DNA of 64,000 nt, taken from the NCBI RefSeq assembly GCF_001005085.2, contig NZ_LBMU02000045.1:1-64000 (forward strand), read 5' to 3'. Made by a program: the position numbers and the translations under genes. Shown here one piece after another: positions 44,559 to 52,915 of the stretch. The notes beneath the pieces were generated by a model. It was not told the DNA's origin, made no database searches, and saw nothing but the letters and a program-made list of their open reading frames with translations. The stretch is from Streptomyces humi. GTDB lineage: Bacteria; Actinomycetota; Actinomycetes; Streptomycetales; Streptomycetaceae. Position 1 is the first letter of the stretch. Each line of letters starts with the position of its first letter.

Positions 44559-45739
44559 GGCGGCCCGCTCCCCTCGTCCGGTGCCCTGGAGTGTGTCCAG
44601 TCGTGCAGGGCGGCGGCTTCCTCCGTGATGTCGATGCCGACCGGGCACCAGACGATGCAGCGTCCGCAGCCCACGCAGCCGGACGAGCCGAACTGGTCGT
44701 ACCAGGTGCCGAGTTTGTGGGTCATCCACTGCCGGTAGCGGCCGCGCGAGGAGGCGCGGACCGGGCCGCCGTGCAGCTGGGAGAAGTCGAGGTCGAAGCA
44801 CGAGTCCCACAGTTGCCAGCGCTCTGCGTGGTCGCCGGTGAGGTCGGTTACGTCCTCGGTGGTGGTGCAGAAGCAGGTGGGGCACACCATGGTGCAGTTG
44901 CCGCAGGTCAGGCACCGTCCGGCGACGTCGTCCCAGCGGGGCGCGTCGAGCGTGCCGGCCATCAGCTCCCGCAGGTCGGCCTCGGGCATGGTGCGGCCCA
45001 TCCGGTCCGCGGCGTCCGCGACGCCCGCGCGGGCCGCCTCTCTCGTCTCCGGGTCCGCCGGGCGGGTCGGCAGTTCGGCCAGGATCGCGGAGCCTTCCGG
45101 GCTGCCGCTCCGGATCCAGAAACGATGCCCGTACTCGTCGACCACCTCGGTCATGACCAGGTCGTAGCCGGGGCCGGCGGCGGGTCCGGTGTCCATCGAG
45201 ACGCAGAAGCAGGTGGCCCCGGGCTCCGTGCACTCCACCACGATCAGCAGTGCTCCGGAGCGCCGCCCCTCGTAGCCGGGGTCGCGGTACGCCCCGCCGG
45301 TCAGTACCCGGTCCTGGACGGCGATGGCCCGCAGGTCGCAGGGGCGCACGCCGAGGAAGGCACAGCGCGGGGGCGCGGGCTGATCGGCCGTGAGGACCAG
45401 CCCGTCCTCCGTCCGGTCGGCGCTCCACTGCCGCACCCGCGGCGGGTGGAGGAACGGCTTCCAGGACTGCGGGCCCGCCGCATGCGCGAAGGCCGCGCCG
45501 TCGGTCCGCTCACGCAGCCGGTAGCGCCCGGCCTCCAGCTCCACGCCCCAGCCGTACGGCAACTCGTCGGCCGACCGGAGCTCCGCCAGGACGATCACAC
45601 CGTCCCGTACCGTGGGTCCGACCACGGTGAACCCGTGCCTGATCAGCACGTCCACCAGAGCCGCCAATCCGTCCTTGCCCATGACGAGCCCGTCGGGCGC
45701 GAGGGCTGGTGAGGTGTTCACGTCGGCGTCGGCGGTCAT
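44555..45739 (-). CDS. hydB: Hydrogenase beta subunit, 4Fe-4S protein
   Basis: A 394-residue protein with two 4Fe-4S motifs in the C-terminal half (CLTCGNCTMVCPTCFC; CVGCGRCIVWCPVGID). The N-terminal portion resembles the sulfite reductase/CoM-type beta domain, with FLGVRPCDLRAIAVQDRVL and ECTEPGATCFCVSMDTG. It is the first gene of the five-gene hydrogenase operon. ATG 45739 has GAAAGAGG upstream; the frame is open further but without support. The promoter region holds a near-perfect 14-bp box. Confidence 0.93.
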   Translation of the reverse strand: MTADADVNTSPALAPDGLVMGKDGLAALVDVLIRHGFTVVGPTVRDGVIVLAELRSADELPYGWGVELEAGRYRLRERTDGAAFAHAAGPQSWKPFLHPPRVRQWSADRTEDGLVLTADQPAPPRCAFLGVRPCDLRAIAVQDRVLTGGAYRDPGYEGRRSGALLIVVECTEPGATCFCVSMDTGPAAGPGYDLVMTEVVDEYGHRFWIRSGSPEGSAILAELPTRPADPETREAARAGVADAADRMGRTMPEADLRELMAGTLDAPRWDDVAGRCLTCGNCTMVCPTCFCTTTEDVTDLTGDHAERWQLWDSCFDLDFSQLHGGPVRASSRGRYRQWMTHKLGTWYDQFGSSGCVGCGRCIVWCPVGIDITEEAAALHDWTHSRAPDEGSGPP

Positions 45740-45823
45740 GGCAGGCCTCTTTCGGTACAGATGCCTTCCTGCTTGCCTCCGGGGCCGCGGGGACGCGGTT
45801 CCGACCGCTCGGGTGGACGGCAG

Positions 45824-45837
45824 GGGCCGTACGTCCC
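45824..45837. promoter_or_regulatory. OsdR/DevR-like 14-bp box
   Basis: GGGCCGTACGTCCC, 85 bp before the hydrogenase operon start. Confidence 0.65.
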
Positions 45838-45923
45838 TGGCCACAGCCAAGTGCGGAATGCAGGCTTTTGCCCCACTTTACCGTCCTCTGGTGGACCAGG
45901 GAGCAGGGCCGCCGGGACGAGGA

Positions 45924-46290
45924 TCAGCTGTGGCGCTGGCAGTTGTTCTCGTACTCGTCGAGGACGTACGCGTCGCCGTGGGCTCCCACCCGCAGGTCCT
46001 CGTCGAGCGTGCGGACGCGGTACTCCCCGCCTTCCGGGAGGCGCAGGCGCTGCCCGAGCGTGGCCGGCTGTTTCTCGTCCAGGTCCGGGTCGGCGTGCCT
46101 CGCCGCCCTCCGGGAAGAGCCACCGGGTGGTGCGCCGCACGGTGAGCTGTGCCGCGGTGGCGGTGTCCATGAGCGCTCGGCGTGGCCCGTTCATCCACAT
46201 GGCGTCTCCGTGGAACTCCGCCGCCGGCGCGGTCGGGTCCAGGGCGCGGAACTGATCGTCGGTGAAGTCGACGGTCTCGGCATGGGGCAC
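45924..46290 (-). pseudogene. Unknown conserved gene, frameshifted
   Basis: VDFTDDQFRALDPTAPAAEF, HGDAMWMNGPRRALMDTATA and VRRTTRWLFPEGG are followed, after a frame change near 46100, by HADPDLDEKQPATLGQRLRL, PEGGEYRVRTLDEDLRV and VLDEYENNCQRHS before TGA 45924. Both parts have coding character. No family is recognised. The true start is unclear; GTG 46290 is the earliest plausible codon. Confidence 0.55.
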
Positions 46291-46465
46291 GCCACGGAGA
46301 TCGTCGTACGTCCCCCGCTGGGGGCGGCCGCCCTGGGTGACCTGGTCGGGACCTCTCCGGCTGCACCGGCCGGCACCGCGGGAGAGGATGGCCGCTGGGG
46401 GACTGACCACGCGGCCGGGGTCCGCGGACCCCGCCCGCCACGCCGCTGAGTGAAGTGGTGTAGCC

Positions 46466-47980
46466 ATGGCCGAAACATCACAGAGCCCTGCCTGGCGGCG
46501 GGTACCCGAGGACGTGGCCGACGCGGCAGTCACGGTGGCACGGGCCGCCGGGCGGGCGGTCCTTCATCCGAAGTCCACGGTGGAGCGGGCACGCCATCTG
46601 CCGGACCTCGTGCCCGTGCTGGAGCAGGCGGTGAAGCCGCTCCTGACCGGGCGCGTGGACGACTGGCGCGGCGAGTACGCCTACACGCTGGGGCAGCAGG
46701 CGTTCGTCTACGGTTTTCCGTACATCTACAACGCCGGGCTCAGGCACGACTGGGTGACGCAGCCTCGGAATCCCGCGACGGTTCCGTACGCGGCTGTCAA
46801 CCATTTCTGGCACGCCGAGCGGTTGCTGGACGCGACCTACCGCGACGGCGGGTGCCCCAACAACGACACCCTGTATTCGGCGGCCTGGGTGCGCCTCGCC
46901 GACGAACCGGTCGTCCTCTCCCATCCCGACATGGGTGACCGCTACTTCACGTTCGAAATGGTGGGGATCACGTCCGACAACTTCGACTACGTGGGTCAGC
47001 GCACCACCGGCTCGGACGCGGGCGCCTTCGCCCTGGTCGGTCCGGGATGGCGGGGAGAACTTCCCACCGGGGTGCGGCGCCTGAAGGAGGCCCCCAGCCC
47101 CTGGGTCCTCGTCCTCGGCCGTACCCTCGTCGACGGGTCTGACGACGTGCCGCGGGTCCGGGAACTCCAGGAGCGGTACCGGCTCACCCCGCTGAGCCTG
47201 TTCGGCAGGCCGCACGCGCAGGTTCCCGAGAGCCGTGACGTCCTGACGCCGGTCCCGACGGAGGAGGACCCGCTGGGGCCGTGGAAGACACTGAACGCGA
47301 TGCTGGCCGAGAACCCGCCGCCGTCCCATCACCACGTGCTTCTCCAGCAGTTCGCGCAGATCGGAGTGGGCCCCGGCCTCGATGTCGAGGTCCAGCCGGA
47401 CCCGGTGAAACGCGGCCTCATCCGGGCCGCCGCCGTCGGTGTGCCGCTGCTCAGACAGCAGATCCTGAGCGGTGACTGGGCCCGCCTCGTCCACGGCTGG
47501 CGCTACCCGCCCCCGCAGATGGGACGCTTCGGCGACGACTTTCTCAAGCGCGCCGCCGACCAGTCGTTGATCGGTGTCGCCGCCAACGACCCCGCCGAAG
47601 CGGTCTACCTGCTCACCTTCGAAGACGCGGACGGCGAGAAGCCGGCCGCCGAAGGCCGGTACGAACTGCGGTTCCCGGGCGACGCCCTGCCACCGGTCGA
47701 CGCGTTCTGGTCCCTGACCGCCTACGGGGAGGACATGAACCTCATCGCCAACCCGGCCGACCGCTATTCGGTGGGCGACCGCAGCACCGGCCTGCGGTGG
47801 GACGCGGACGGCGGGCTTACCGTTCGGCTGCAAAACGAGTCCCCCGGCCAGGACAGGGAGGCCAACTGGCTGCCCACCGCGAAGAAGGGCAGCTGGTTCG
47901 TGGCCCTGCGCATGTACCGGCCCCGCCCCGAGGTGATCGACGCGACCTGGCAGTGTCCCGCGCTGACCCGCGTCGCCTGA
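46466..47980 (+). CDS. DUF1254/DUF1214 domain protein
   Basis: A 504-residue protein. DUF1254 is in the first half (AYTLGQQAFVYGFPYIYNAG; GGCPNNDTLYSAAWVRLADE; YFTFEMVGITSDNFDYVGQR). DUF1214 is at the C-terminus (LPPVDAFWSLTAYGEDMNLI; NWLPTAKKGSWFVALRMYRP). Such proteins are usually exported beta-rich proteins of unknown function, but no signal peptide is evident here. It stands alone, next to the frameshifted gene on the opposite strand. Confidence 0.9.
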   Translation: MAETSQSPAWRRVPEDVADAAVTVARAAGRAVLHPKSTVERARHLPDLVPVLEQAVKPLLTGRVDDWRGEYAYTLGQQAFVYGFPYIYNAGLRHDWVTQPRNPATVPYAAVNHFWHAERLLDATYRDGGCPNNDTLYSAAWVRLADEPVVLSHPDMGDRYFTFEMVGITSDNFDYVGQRTTGSDAGAFALVGPGWRGELPTGVRRLKEAPSPWVLVLGRTLVDGSDDVPRVRELQERYRLTPLSLFGRPHAQVPESRDVLTPVPTEEDPLGPWKTLNAMLAENPPPSHHHVLLQQFAQIGVGPGLDVEVQPDPVKRGLIRAAAVGVPLLRQQILSGDWARLVHGWRYPPPQMGRFGDDFLKRAADQSLIGVAANDPAEAVYLLTFEDADGEKPAAEGRYELRFPGDALPPVDAFWSLTAYGEDMNLIANPADRYSVGDRSTGLRWDADGGLTVRLQNESPGQDREANWLPTAKKGSWFVALRMYRPRPEVIDATWQCPALTRVA

Positions 47981-48037
47981 CACCCCGGCACGTCGGCGGC
48001 CGAGCGGAGCTGTGACGGTGCGTTGCGCGCGGGACCG

Positions 48038-48073
48038 GGGTCGTTCGGCTCGTGATCCAAGGCCGTTCGGCCC
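48038..48073. promoter_or_regulatory. Two OsdR/DevR-like boxes, 22 bp apart
   Basis: GGGTCGTTCGGCTC (48038-48051) and AGGCCGTTCGGCCC (48060-48073). Equivalent positions are 22 bp apart, two helical turns. The next gene in the direction of reading starts at 48365; the rest of the 47981-48364 spacer holds no gene. Confidence 0.5.
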
Positions 48074-48317
48074 TGGCGAGAGCGTGGGTCGGAGACGAGG
48101 CTTGTGTACGAGCGGTGAAGCCGCAGGACCGGGCGCATCCCGTCCGGCCGGCCCCACGGGGAGCCGTGTCCGCCGCAGCGCTCGCCCGCACAGTGCGCGG
48201 GCGGTACAGCCCGGCACGGCTGGGTCGAGCGTGTCACCACCTCATGCGGCAACGCCCAGGACCGCGTTGCAGAGCCAGCCTTTGAGGCGCGGCCATCCAT
48301 CTCGCACCTTCCCGCGG

Positions 48318-48353
48318 TGCGACACGAGACAAGGATGCGACACGAGACAAGGA
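48318..48353. repeat. Perfect 18-bp tandem duplication
   Basis: TGCGACACGAGACAAGGA twice without a gap, immediately upstream of the Gly/His-rich protein gene, in its leader. The second copy supplies part of its AAGGAAAGG ribosome-binding region. Confidence 0.85.
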
Positions 48354-48364
48354 AAGGTGCAGCC

Positions 48365-48685
48365 ATGCACACTCAGCGCGCGAAGCGCCTCTTCGCGGCT
48401 GCCGCAGCCGGCGCCCTGATGGCCGGCGGGGCTGCGATCGGCGCGGCCGGGACCGCGGTGGCGGCTCCGGTACACGAATCCTCCTACTCCCACCACTCCG
48501 ACCGTGGATGTGGCGACGACTGGTGGGGCAACGACTGCTACGGCGGCGGCCACGGCGGTTACGGCGGTGACCACGGCGGCTACGGCGGCGGCCACGGCGG
48601 TGACCATGGCGGTTACGGCGGTGGCCACGGCGGTCACGGTGGCTACGGCGGTGGCCACGGTGGCGGAGGCCACGGCGGTCGTTGA
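48365..48685 (+). CDS. Secreted Gly/His-rich protein
   Basis: A 106-residue protein. A clear signal peptide (KRLFAAAAAGALMAGGAAIG, cleavage near AVAA-P) is followed by a short SSYSHHSDRGCGDDWWGNDC segment. A tail of GGHGGYGGDHGG-type repeats with about twelve His extends to the end. The tail could bind Ni, Zn or Cu, as in other Gly-His proteins. AAGGAAAGG precedes ATG 48365. It has a strong terminator. Nearness to the nickel hydrogenase and P1B-5 ATPase genes suggests metal buffering outside the membrane, which is inference. Confidence 0.85.
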   Translation: MHTQRAKRLFAAAAAGALMAGGAAIGAAGTAVAAPVHESSYSHHSDRGCGDDWWGNDCYGGGHGGYGGDHGGYGGGHGGDHGGYGGGHGGHGGYGGGHGGGGHGGR

Positions 48686-48701
48686 GGCGACGAACGGGAA
48701 A

Positions 48702-48737
48702 GCGGTGTGGGGCACCGACAGCGGTGCCCCACACCGC
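48702..48737 (+). terminator. Terminator hairpin, 16-bp perfect stem
   Basis: GCGGTGTGGGGCACCG, loop ACAG, exact complement. It begins 16 bp after the Gly/His-rich gene. Confidence 0.85.
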
Positions 48738-49104
48738 AGCGCCGGTGCCCCGCCGGCTGGAGGCCTGTCGCCCCGCTGCGGGGGAGGCCGGACGGACGGA
48801 TGATCTGAGGAGGCCCCGAAGGAGGGGTGCCACGGCCTGGCCCAGCCTGCGCCGGGAGAAGCACCTGCCGCACATCCGAGGCGGCAAGGTCATGCGCCGT
48901 CTGCTGCGGGCGCGTGAACTCGGCCTGCCCGAGGGCGACATCTCCGCCCTGGAGGACCTACGCCCACGGTGTCTCCTCCTGGCAGGGGAGCTCGCAGGAG
49001 GCCCCGCGGAAGCCCGTGCAGAGGACGGAGCGGTCCGCGTGAGTACCACCACCCGCACCCGCCCCGACCGCCAGGCCGCCCACCGGCTGGCTCTGCTGGA
49101 GTCG
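48738..49104. other. No confident gene
   Basis: A plus-strand frame contains RREKHLPHIRGGKVMRRLLR and ARELGLPEGDISALEDL, which has some protein character, but no family or start is recognised. It may be an upstream remnant of the E2 gene neighbourhood. Confidence 0.35.
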
Positions 49105-49639
49105 ATGCCACCACCATCGACCTCGCGGCCGCCACTGACTGGCTGCGCCGGGCCAACCGTGGCCGCACGTCCGCCGGCCGGCTCGTGCCCGCGGCCCTGC
49201 TCGTGAGGGCCGGGGCGTCGGCCGTATGTGAGGTGCCGAGCCTCAACGGCCACCGGGTGAACGACGGGTTCGCCCTCGCGCGGGAGGTCCGTCTTGGTGT
49301 TGCCGTCTCAGTCAGGCAGGGCGGGCTGCCGGCGCCGGTGATCCACGAGGCAGACACCCTGTCGCCCGACGCCCTCATGGAACGCCTCGGGGACCTGGTC
49401 GAACGCGCCCGCCGGGGACGGCTGGGCGGCAGCGAGACGGCCGGTGCCTGGGGCGGATGGATGACGCCGTACACGCTCTCCACACCCTGCTCGCCCAGGT
49501 TGCTGACGGTCCGGGTCTCGGCGTACGGCCGGTGGTGACCGCGACTCTGGCCGCCGACCACCGGGCCTCGGACGGCGCCGTGGGAGCGCGTTACCTCACG
49601 GCGGTCGACCGACTGCTGCAACGACCGGAGGAACTGTGA
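49105..49639 (+). pseudogene. 2-oxoacid dehydrogenase E2 catalytic domain with inverted central segment
   Basis: Plus-strand pieces read TTIDLAAATDWLRRANRGRT, EVRLGVAVSVRQGGLPAPVI, LGDLVERARRGRLGG, and later VRPVVTATLAADHRASDGAV (active-site DHRxxDG). Between them, 49439-49520 makes no sense on the plus strand. On the minus strand it reads TRTVSNLGEQGVESVYGVIH-PPQ, the E2 motif that belongs at this place. CGAGAC (49433-49438) and GTCTCG (49515-49520) flank it as a short inverted repeat. Residues are also missing, so re-inversion alone does not restore the frame. No lipoyl domain remains. Confidence 0.8.
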
Positions 49640-49935
49640 GTCCTGTGAAGCCTCTGACCGGTGCGGAGGCTGCGCGTAGCCGTTCAGCGGCGGTGATCAA
49701 GGAGTCGATCACACGGATCGGCCCCGACGCCGACTTCACCCTCGTCCGGCCGGACGACCGGTTCCGTGACGTGCTCGAACTCGACTCGCTCGACTTCCTC
49801 AGCCTGGTCGAGCTGCTGTCCGAGCGCACGGGAGTCCGTATCGACGAGGAGGACTACCCGGAACTCACCACGCTGTCGGATGCCACGCGCTTCCCGGTCG
49901 GCAGGTCCGGGGAGGCGGCCGGTTCCGGACCGTGA
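49636..49935 (+). CDS. Acyl carrier protein-like protein
   Basis: A 99-residue phosphopantetheine-attachment protein. The helix-II motif is ELDSLDFLSLVELLSERTGV with the attachment Ser in DSL. GTG 49636 overlaps the E2 stop, so it was cotranslated with the E2 gene. ACPs paired with E2-like acyltransferases and TPP-dependent dehydrogenases occur in some actinomycete pathways that load two-carbon units onto ACP. Here the partner is broken. Whether this ACP still has a substrate is unknown. Confidence 0.82.
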   Translation: MSPVKPLTGAEAARSRSAAVIKESITRIGPDADFTLVRPDDRFRDVLELDSLDFLSLVELLSERTGVRIDEEDYPELTTLSDATRFPVGRSGEAAGSGP

Positions 49936-49951
49936 GGTCCCGGGCACGACG

Positions 49952-50626
49952 TCACGGAGCGGAGGGCGAGGGCCGGGCGTCGTCCCTGCGCCAGGTCAGG
50001 TTCCCGGCGACCGAGACCACTCCGTCCACGCCCTGGCACAGCTGCTCCAGGACCGGGACCAGACTCCGGTACTCCACGGTGCCCGTGAGTTCGACCCGCC
50101 CGTCCCGCACCTGCACCGTCAGGTCCGCCGGTTCCAGCCCCAGCGTGCGGTGCAGCAGGTCGCGGGTGATCTCCTCACGGATGGCGTCGTCGGGGCGAAG
50201 GAAGACCCGCAGCAGGTCACCACGGCTGACGATGCCCAGCAACCGGTCCGCCTCGTCCACCACGGGCAACCTCTTGACGTGCTGGGTCTCCATGAGGCGG
50301 GCCGCCTCCACCACGCTCCACTCCGGACGCGCGCACACCGCGGGAGCCGACATCAGCTCCTCGGCCCGGGAACCCTCCGCCTTCGCCCGTTCCCAGGCTT
50401 CCAGGTGCGGGATCGGGGCCCTGCCGGACGGGTCGGCCTGGTCGGCGCTCTTGCGCAGCAGGTCCGCCTCCGAGACCACCCCCATGGGGCGCCCCAGGTC
50501 GTCCACCACGGGCACGGCGGTGACGTCGTTCTCCGCCAGCAGCCGGACCAGTTCCTTGAACTCGGTGTCCCGCCGCGCCCGGACGACCGGCCGGCTCATG
50601 AGCTCCTCGACCGTTCGGTGATGCAT
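49952..50626 (-). CDS. CBS-domain protein with C-terminal BON domain
   Basis: A 224-residue paralogue of the protein at 17915. CBS motifs are VEELMSRPVVRARRDTEF ... MGVVSEADLLRKSA and AEELMSAPAVCARPEWSV ... LLGIVSRGDLLRVFL. The BON domain begins LTVQVRDGRVELTGTVEYRS and ends VDGVVSVAGNLTW. GGGAGG precedes ATG 50626. It is convergent with the ACP gene. A BON/CBS remnant of a third copy lies just upstream. Confidence 0.93.
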   Translation of the reverse strand: MHHRTVEELMSRPVVRARRDTEFKELVRLLAENDVTAVPVVDDLGRPMGVVSEADLLRKSADQADPSGRAPIPHLEAWERAKAEGSRAEELMSAPAVCARPEWSVVEAARLMETQHVKRLPVVDEADRLLGIVSRGDLLRVFLRPDDAIREEITRDLLHRTLGLEPADLTVQVRDGRVELTGTVEYRSLVPVLEQLCQGVDGVVSVAGNLTWRRDDARPSPSAP

Positions 50627-50741
50627 GGTGCCTCCCGGATACAACCGCCCCACCTGGCAGACTCGGCGCTCCCGCCCCACTCGGCGGTGGTCCCGCATGA
50701 CAGGTCGGATACAGCACCATTCTGCGGAGCGGGCGGCGGTC

Positions 50742-51025
50742 ATGCGAGTCAGCGCCGGCGAGCAACCCGTCATCGAAAGCCCGGCGGCCATCAGCGAGCG
50801 AGCGCGAGACCAGGCACGAGGTACAGCCTGGTGCGGGGCAACGTCCCTCCCGACCGCTCACCGGCCGACGAGGCGCTCGGCGCCATCCACATGTCCGTGC
50901 GGGACGGGGGCGTCATGCTCCGCGGCCCGGTCGACGACGTCTCGCTCGTCCGGGTCCGCGTCGCGCCCCACACCCACCGCGGGCACGGTCATCACGTCAC
51001 CGACGATGTGCGGGACATCGGGCAT
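50742..51025. pseudogene. Mosaic of DUF1918, BON and CBS fragments
   Basis: Plus strand 50742-50799 reads MRVSAGEQPVIESPAAIS, a DUF1918 start like that at 35963, and its leader (GGAGCGGGCGGCGGTC) is also similar. Plus strand 50858-50950 reads GAIHMSVRDGGVMLRGPVDD, a BON piece. Minus strand 51025-50951 reads MPDVPHIVGDVMTVPAVGVG, a CBS start with its own AAGGAG Shine-Dalgarno. The last two pieces meet head-on at about 50950. Confidence 0.6.
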
Positions 51026-51203
51026 GTCCCGCTCCTTGAACGCGTGCCGGGGCGAGTCGCCCGGCCGTACGCCACCAGCATCACCGCACCCACCGGCACG
51101 CCGCGATCCGGCCGAAGGACCGGTGGTGTGTCGCGGCGCACCGCCGACGGTGCGACGGTATTCACAGGGGCTCGGCACCCGTACGGAGAAGGCGGTGGCG
51201 GCG

Positions 51204-52112
51204 ATGGAACTCCCCCTGGTCGTGGGCGTCGACGGATCGGACTCCAGTCTCGCGGCGGTCGACTGGGCGGTCGGCGAAGCGGCCCGGCACGGGCTCCCGC
51301 TGCACCTGGTCCACGCCTCGCTGTGGGAGAGATACGAGACGGCCAGGCCGTCCTTCAGCACCGGCCGCCCGGCCGGGGAGGTGACGGCGGAGCACGTCAT
51401 CGCCTCCTGCGTGGAGCGTGCCCGGCAGCGCGACGCGAACGTCAAGGTGTCGGCGGAGGTGCTTCCCGAGGACGCCGTGGACGCTCTACTGCGGACGGGC
51501 ACCGAGGCGTTCGCCCTGGTCACAGGCTGCCGCGGGCGTGGCGAGGTGGCCGGCACGCTGCTGGGGTCCGTCAGTCTCGCGGTCGCCGCCCGTGCCCTCT
51601 GCCCGGTCGTCGTGGTCCGCGGCGCGGAACGCAACCGCGAGGGAGCCCTCGGCAGCGTCGCGGTGGCGGTCGGTGAGACGGCCGACGGGACGGCCGGCGG
51701 GACAGAGTCCGTACGGTTCGCCCTGCGTGAGGCCGAGGTGCGCGGCTGCGCCGTGACGGCTGTACGGGCATGGCGGATCCCGTCCCAGGAGCCGGTGGAC
51801 CACATGCTGATCGCCGACGACGCCGCCCGGCTGCGCGAGGAGCGAGCGGCAGCCGCGCTGGAGGACGCACTGCGGGAGGTCGTCCGGGACCACCCCCGGG
51901 TCGAGGTCCGTCGGCGGGTCGTCGAGGGTCCCGCCCATCGCGTCATGCTGGAAGCGGCGGCGGGGGCCGACCTGGTGGTCGTCGGCGCCCGGCGCCGGCA
52001 CGGCCCGTTCGGGCTGCAACTCGGCAGGATCGCGCACACTTTGCTGCACCACGCACCGTGCCCGGTCGCCGTCGTTCCCCATCCGGACCCAGGCGAAGGA
52101 CGCGCAACCTGA
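51204..52112 (+). CDS. Universal stress protein, tandem UspA domains
   Basis: A 302-residue protein. Domain 1 (~1-145) has LVVGVDGSDSSLAAVDWAVG and loop TGCRGRGEVAGTLLGSVSLA. Domain 2 (~155-295) ends VVGARRRHGPFGLQLGRIAH. Domain 1 resembles the single-domain USP at 22613 (shared HASLWERYE). ATG 51204 is used; GTG 51195 is possible. A weak box-like CGGCCGAAGGACCG lies 81 bp upstream of the start. Confidence 0.93.
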   Translation: MELPLVVGVDGSDSSLAAVDWAVGEAARHGLPLHLVHASLWERYETARPSFSTGRPAGEVTAEHVIASCVERARQRDANVKVSAEVLPEDAVDALLRTGTEAFALVTGCRGRGEVAGTLLGSVSLAVAARALCPVVVVRGAERNREGALGSVAVAVGETADGTAGGTESVRFALREAEVRGCAVTAVRAWRIPSQEPVDHMLIADDAARLREERAAAALEDALREVVRDHPRVEVRRRVVEGPAHRVMLEAAAGADLVVVGARRRHGPFGLQLGRIAHTLLHHAPCPVAVVPHPDPGEGRAT

Positions 52113-52269
52113 ACGGCGCGGACGCTGGAGGAGGGGTAAGCACCCCGCTCGCCCCCGGACGCCGGGACCACCGTCACGGACGTACACCACACAGTGCGGC
52201 TGCCGACCGCGTTCGCCGAGCAGAGCGGGGCTCCCGCTGTCACCGGGAGCGGGCCGACCAATCCGTGCA

Positions 52270-52283
52270 GGACCACTCGGCCC
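52270..52283. promoter_or_regulatory. OsdR/DevR-like 14-bp box
   Basis: GGACCACTCGGCCC, 203 bp before the small gene at 52486, with a partial GGGCCGACCAATCC 19 bp upstream. The rest of the 52113-52485 spacer has no gene. Confidence 0.4.
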
Positions 52284-52485
52284 CTGTCGTCGCCGGTGCC
52301 GCACGGGCATCATGACCGTACGACGCGGCAGACGGGTGCGGACGACCGCCGCTCGGTCAGCACCCGAAGGATCGCACGGAGCGTCCGGCGGACGAACTCT
52401 CCGCGGATGCCGCGGTGATGCGGCAAACAGGCCGGCGGACGGCGGAAACCGGCCCCGGCACTCACGAAGAAAGGCCGAGGGCGCC

Positions 52486-52770
52486 ATGATCCGGACCTCA
52501 TGGACGACGACTGGCGTGTTCACGGGGCCGGGGGGAGCTCGTACCGACGAGGCGGGGACCGTCACCGGCGAGCTGACCGTGCAGACCATTTGGAACGGCG
52601 GGCAGGCCGAGGTGAAGATCCAGTACAGCGGGACTGCCGAGTGGTTCACCCTGACGGGCAGTCCGGTGCGGTGCCCTTCTCGGGAAGGAAGCCGCAACCT
52701 GCACCAGGCGGTGGTGGAGGCCCTGCGGGCCGGGGGCGACGCCGCCGTGCCGCAGTACGACAGTCTTTGA
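52486..52770 (+). CDS. Small conserved-looking protein of unknown function
   Basis: A 94-residue protein starting MIRTSWTTTGVFTGPGG with alternating beta-prone segments (GELTVQTIWNGGQAEVKIQY) and a C-terminal helix (NLHQAVVEALRAGGDAAVPQ). AAGGCCGAGGG precedes ATG. Composition is balanced and unlike shadow frames. I do not recognise the family; its layout of strands followed by a helix recalls the DUF1876 protein but without sequence match. Confidence 0.65.
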   Translation: MIRTSWTTTGVFTGPGGARTDEAGTVTGELTVQTIWNGGQAEVKIQYSGTAEWFTLTGSPVRCPSREGSRNLHQAVVEALRAGGDAAVPQYDSL

Positions 52771-52915
52771 GAACCAGCGGCAACGGGCTGTCCGCTGTCT
52801 TCCCAATGCGCCTCCGTGCGCGGGACGGGTGCGGGTTGGACGAGCGCTCGCATGGTACTCACGGCCTCGTCACCCCCACGGGTCCGGCAGCCGGCAGTCG
52901 GCCGTCCGGCGTGTC

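Noticed and set aside
48242..48715. Val/Ala/Thr-rich minus-strand frame opposite the Gly/His-rich gene
   Set aside because: Pure shadow of the GGHGGYGG repeats; no start context or domain.
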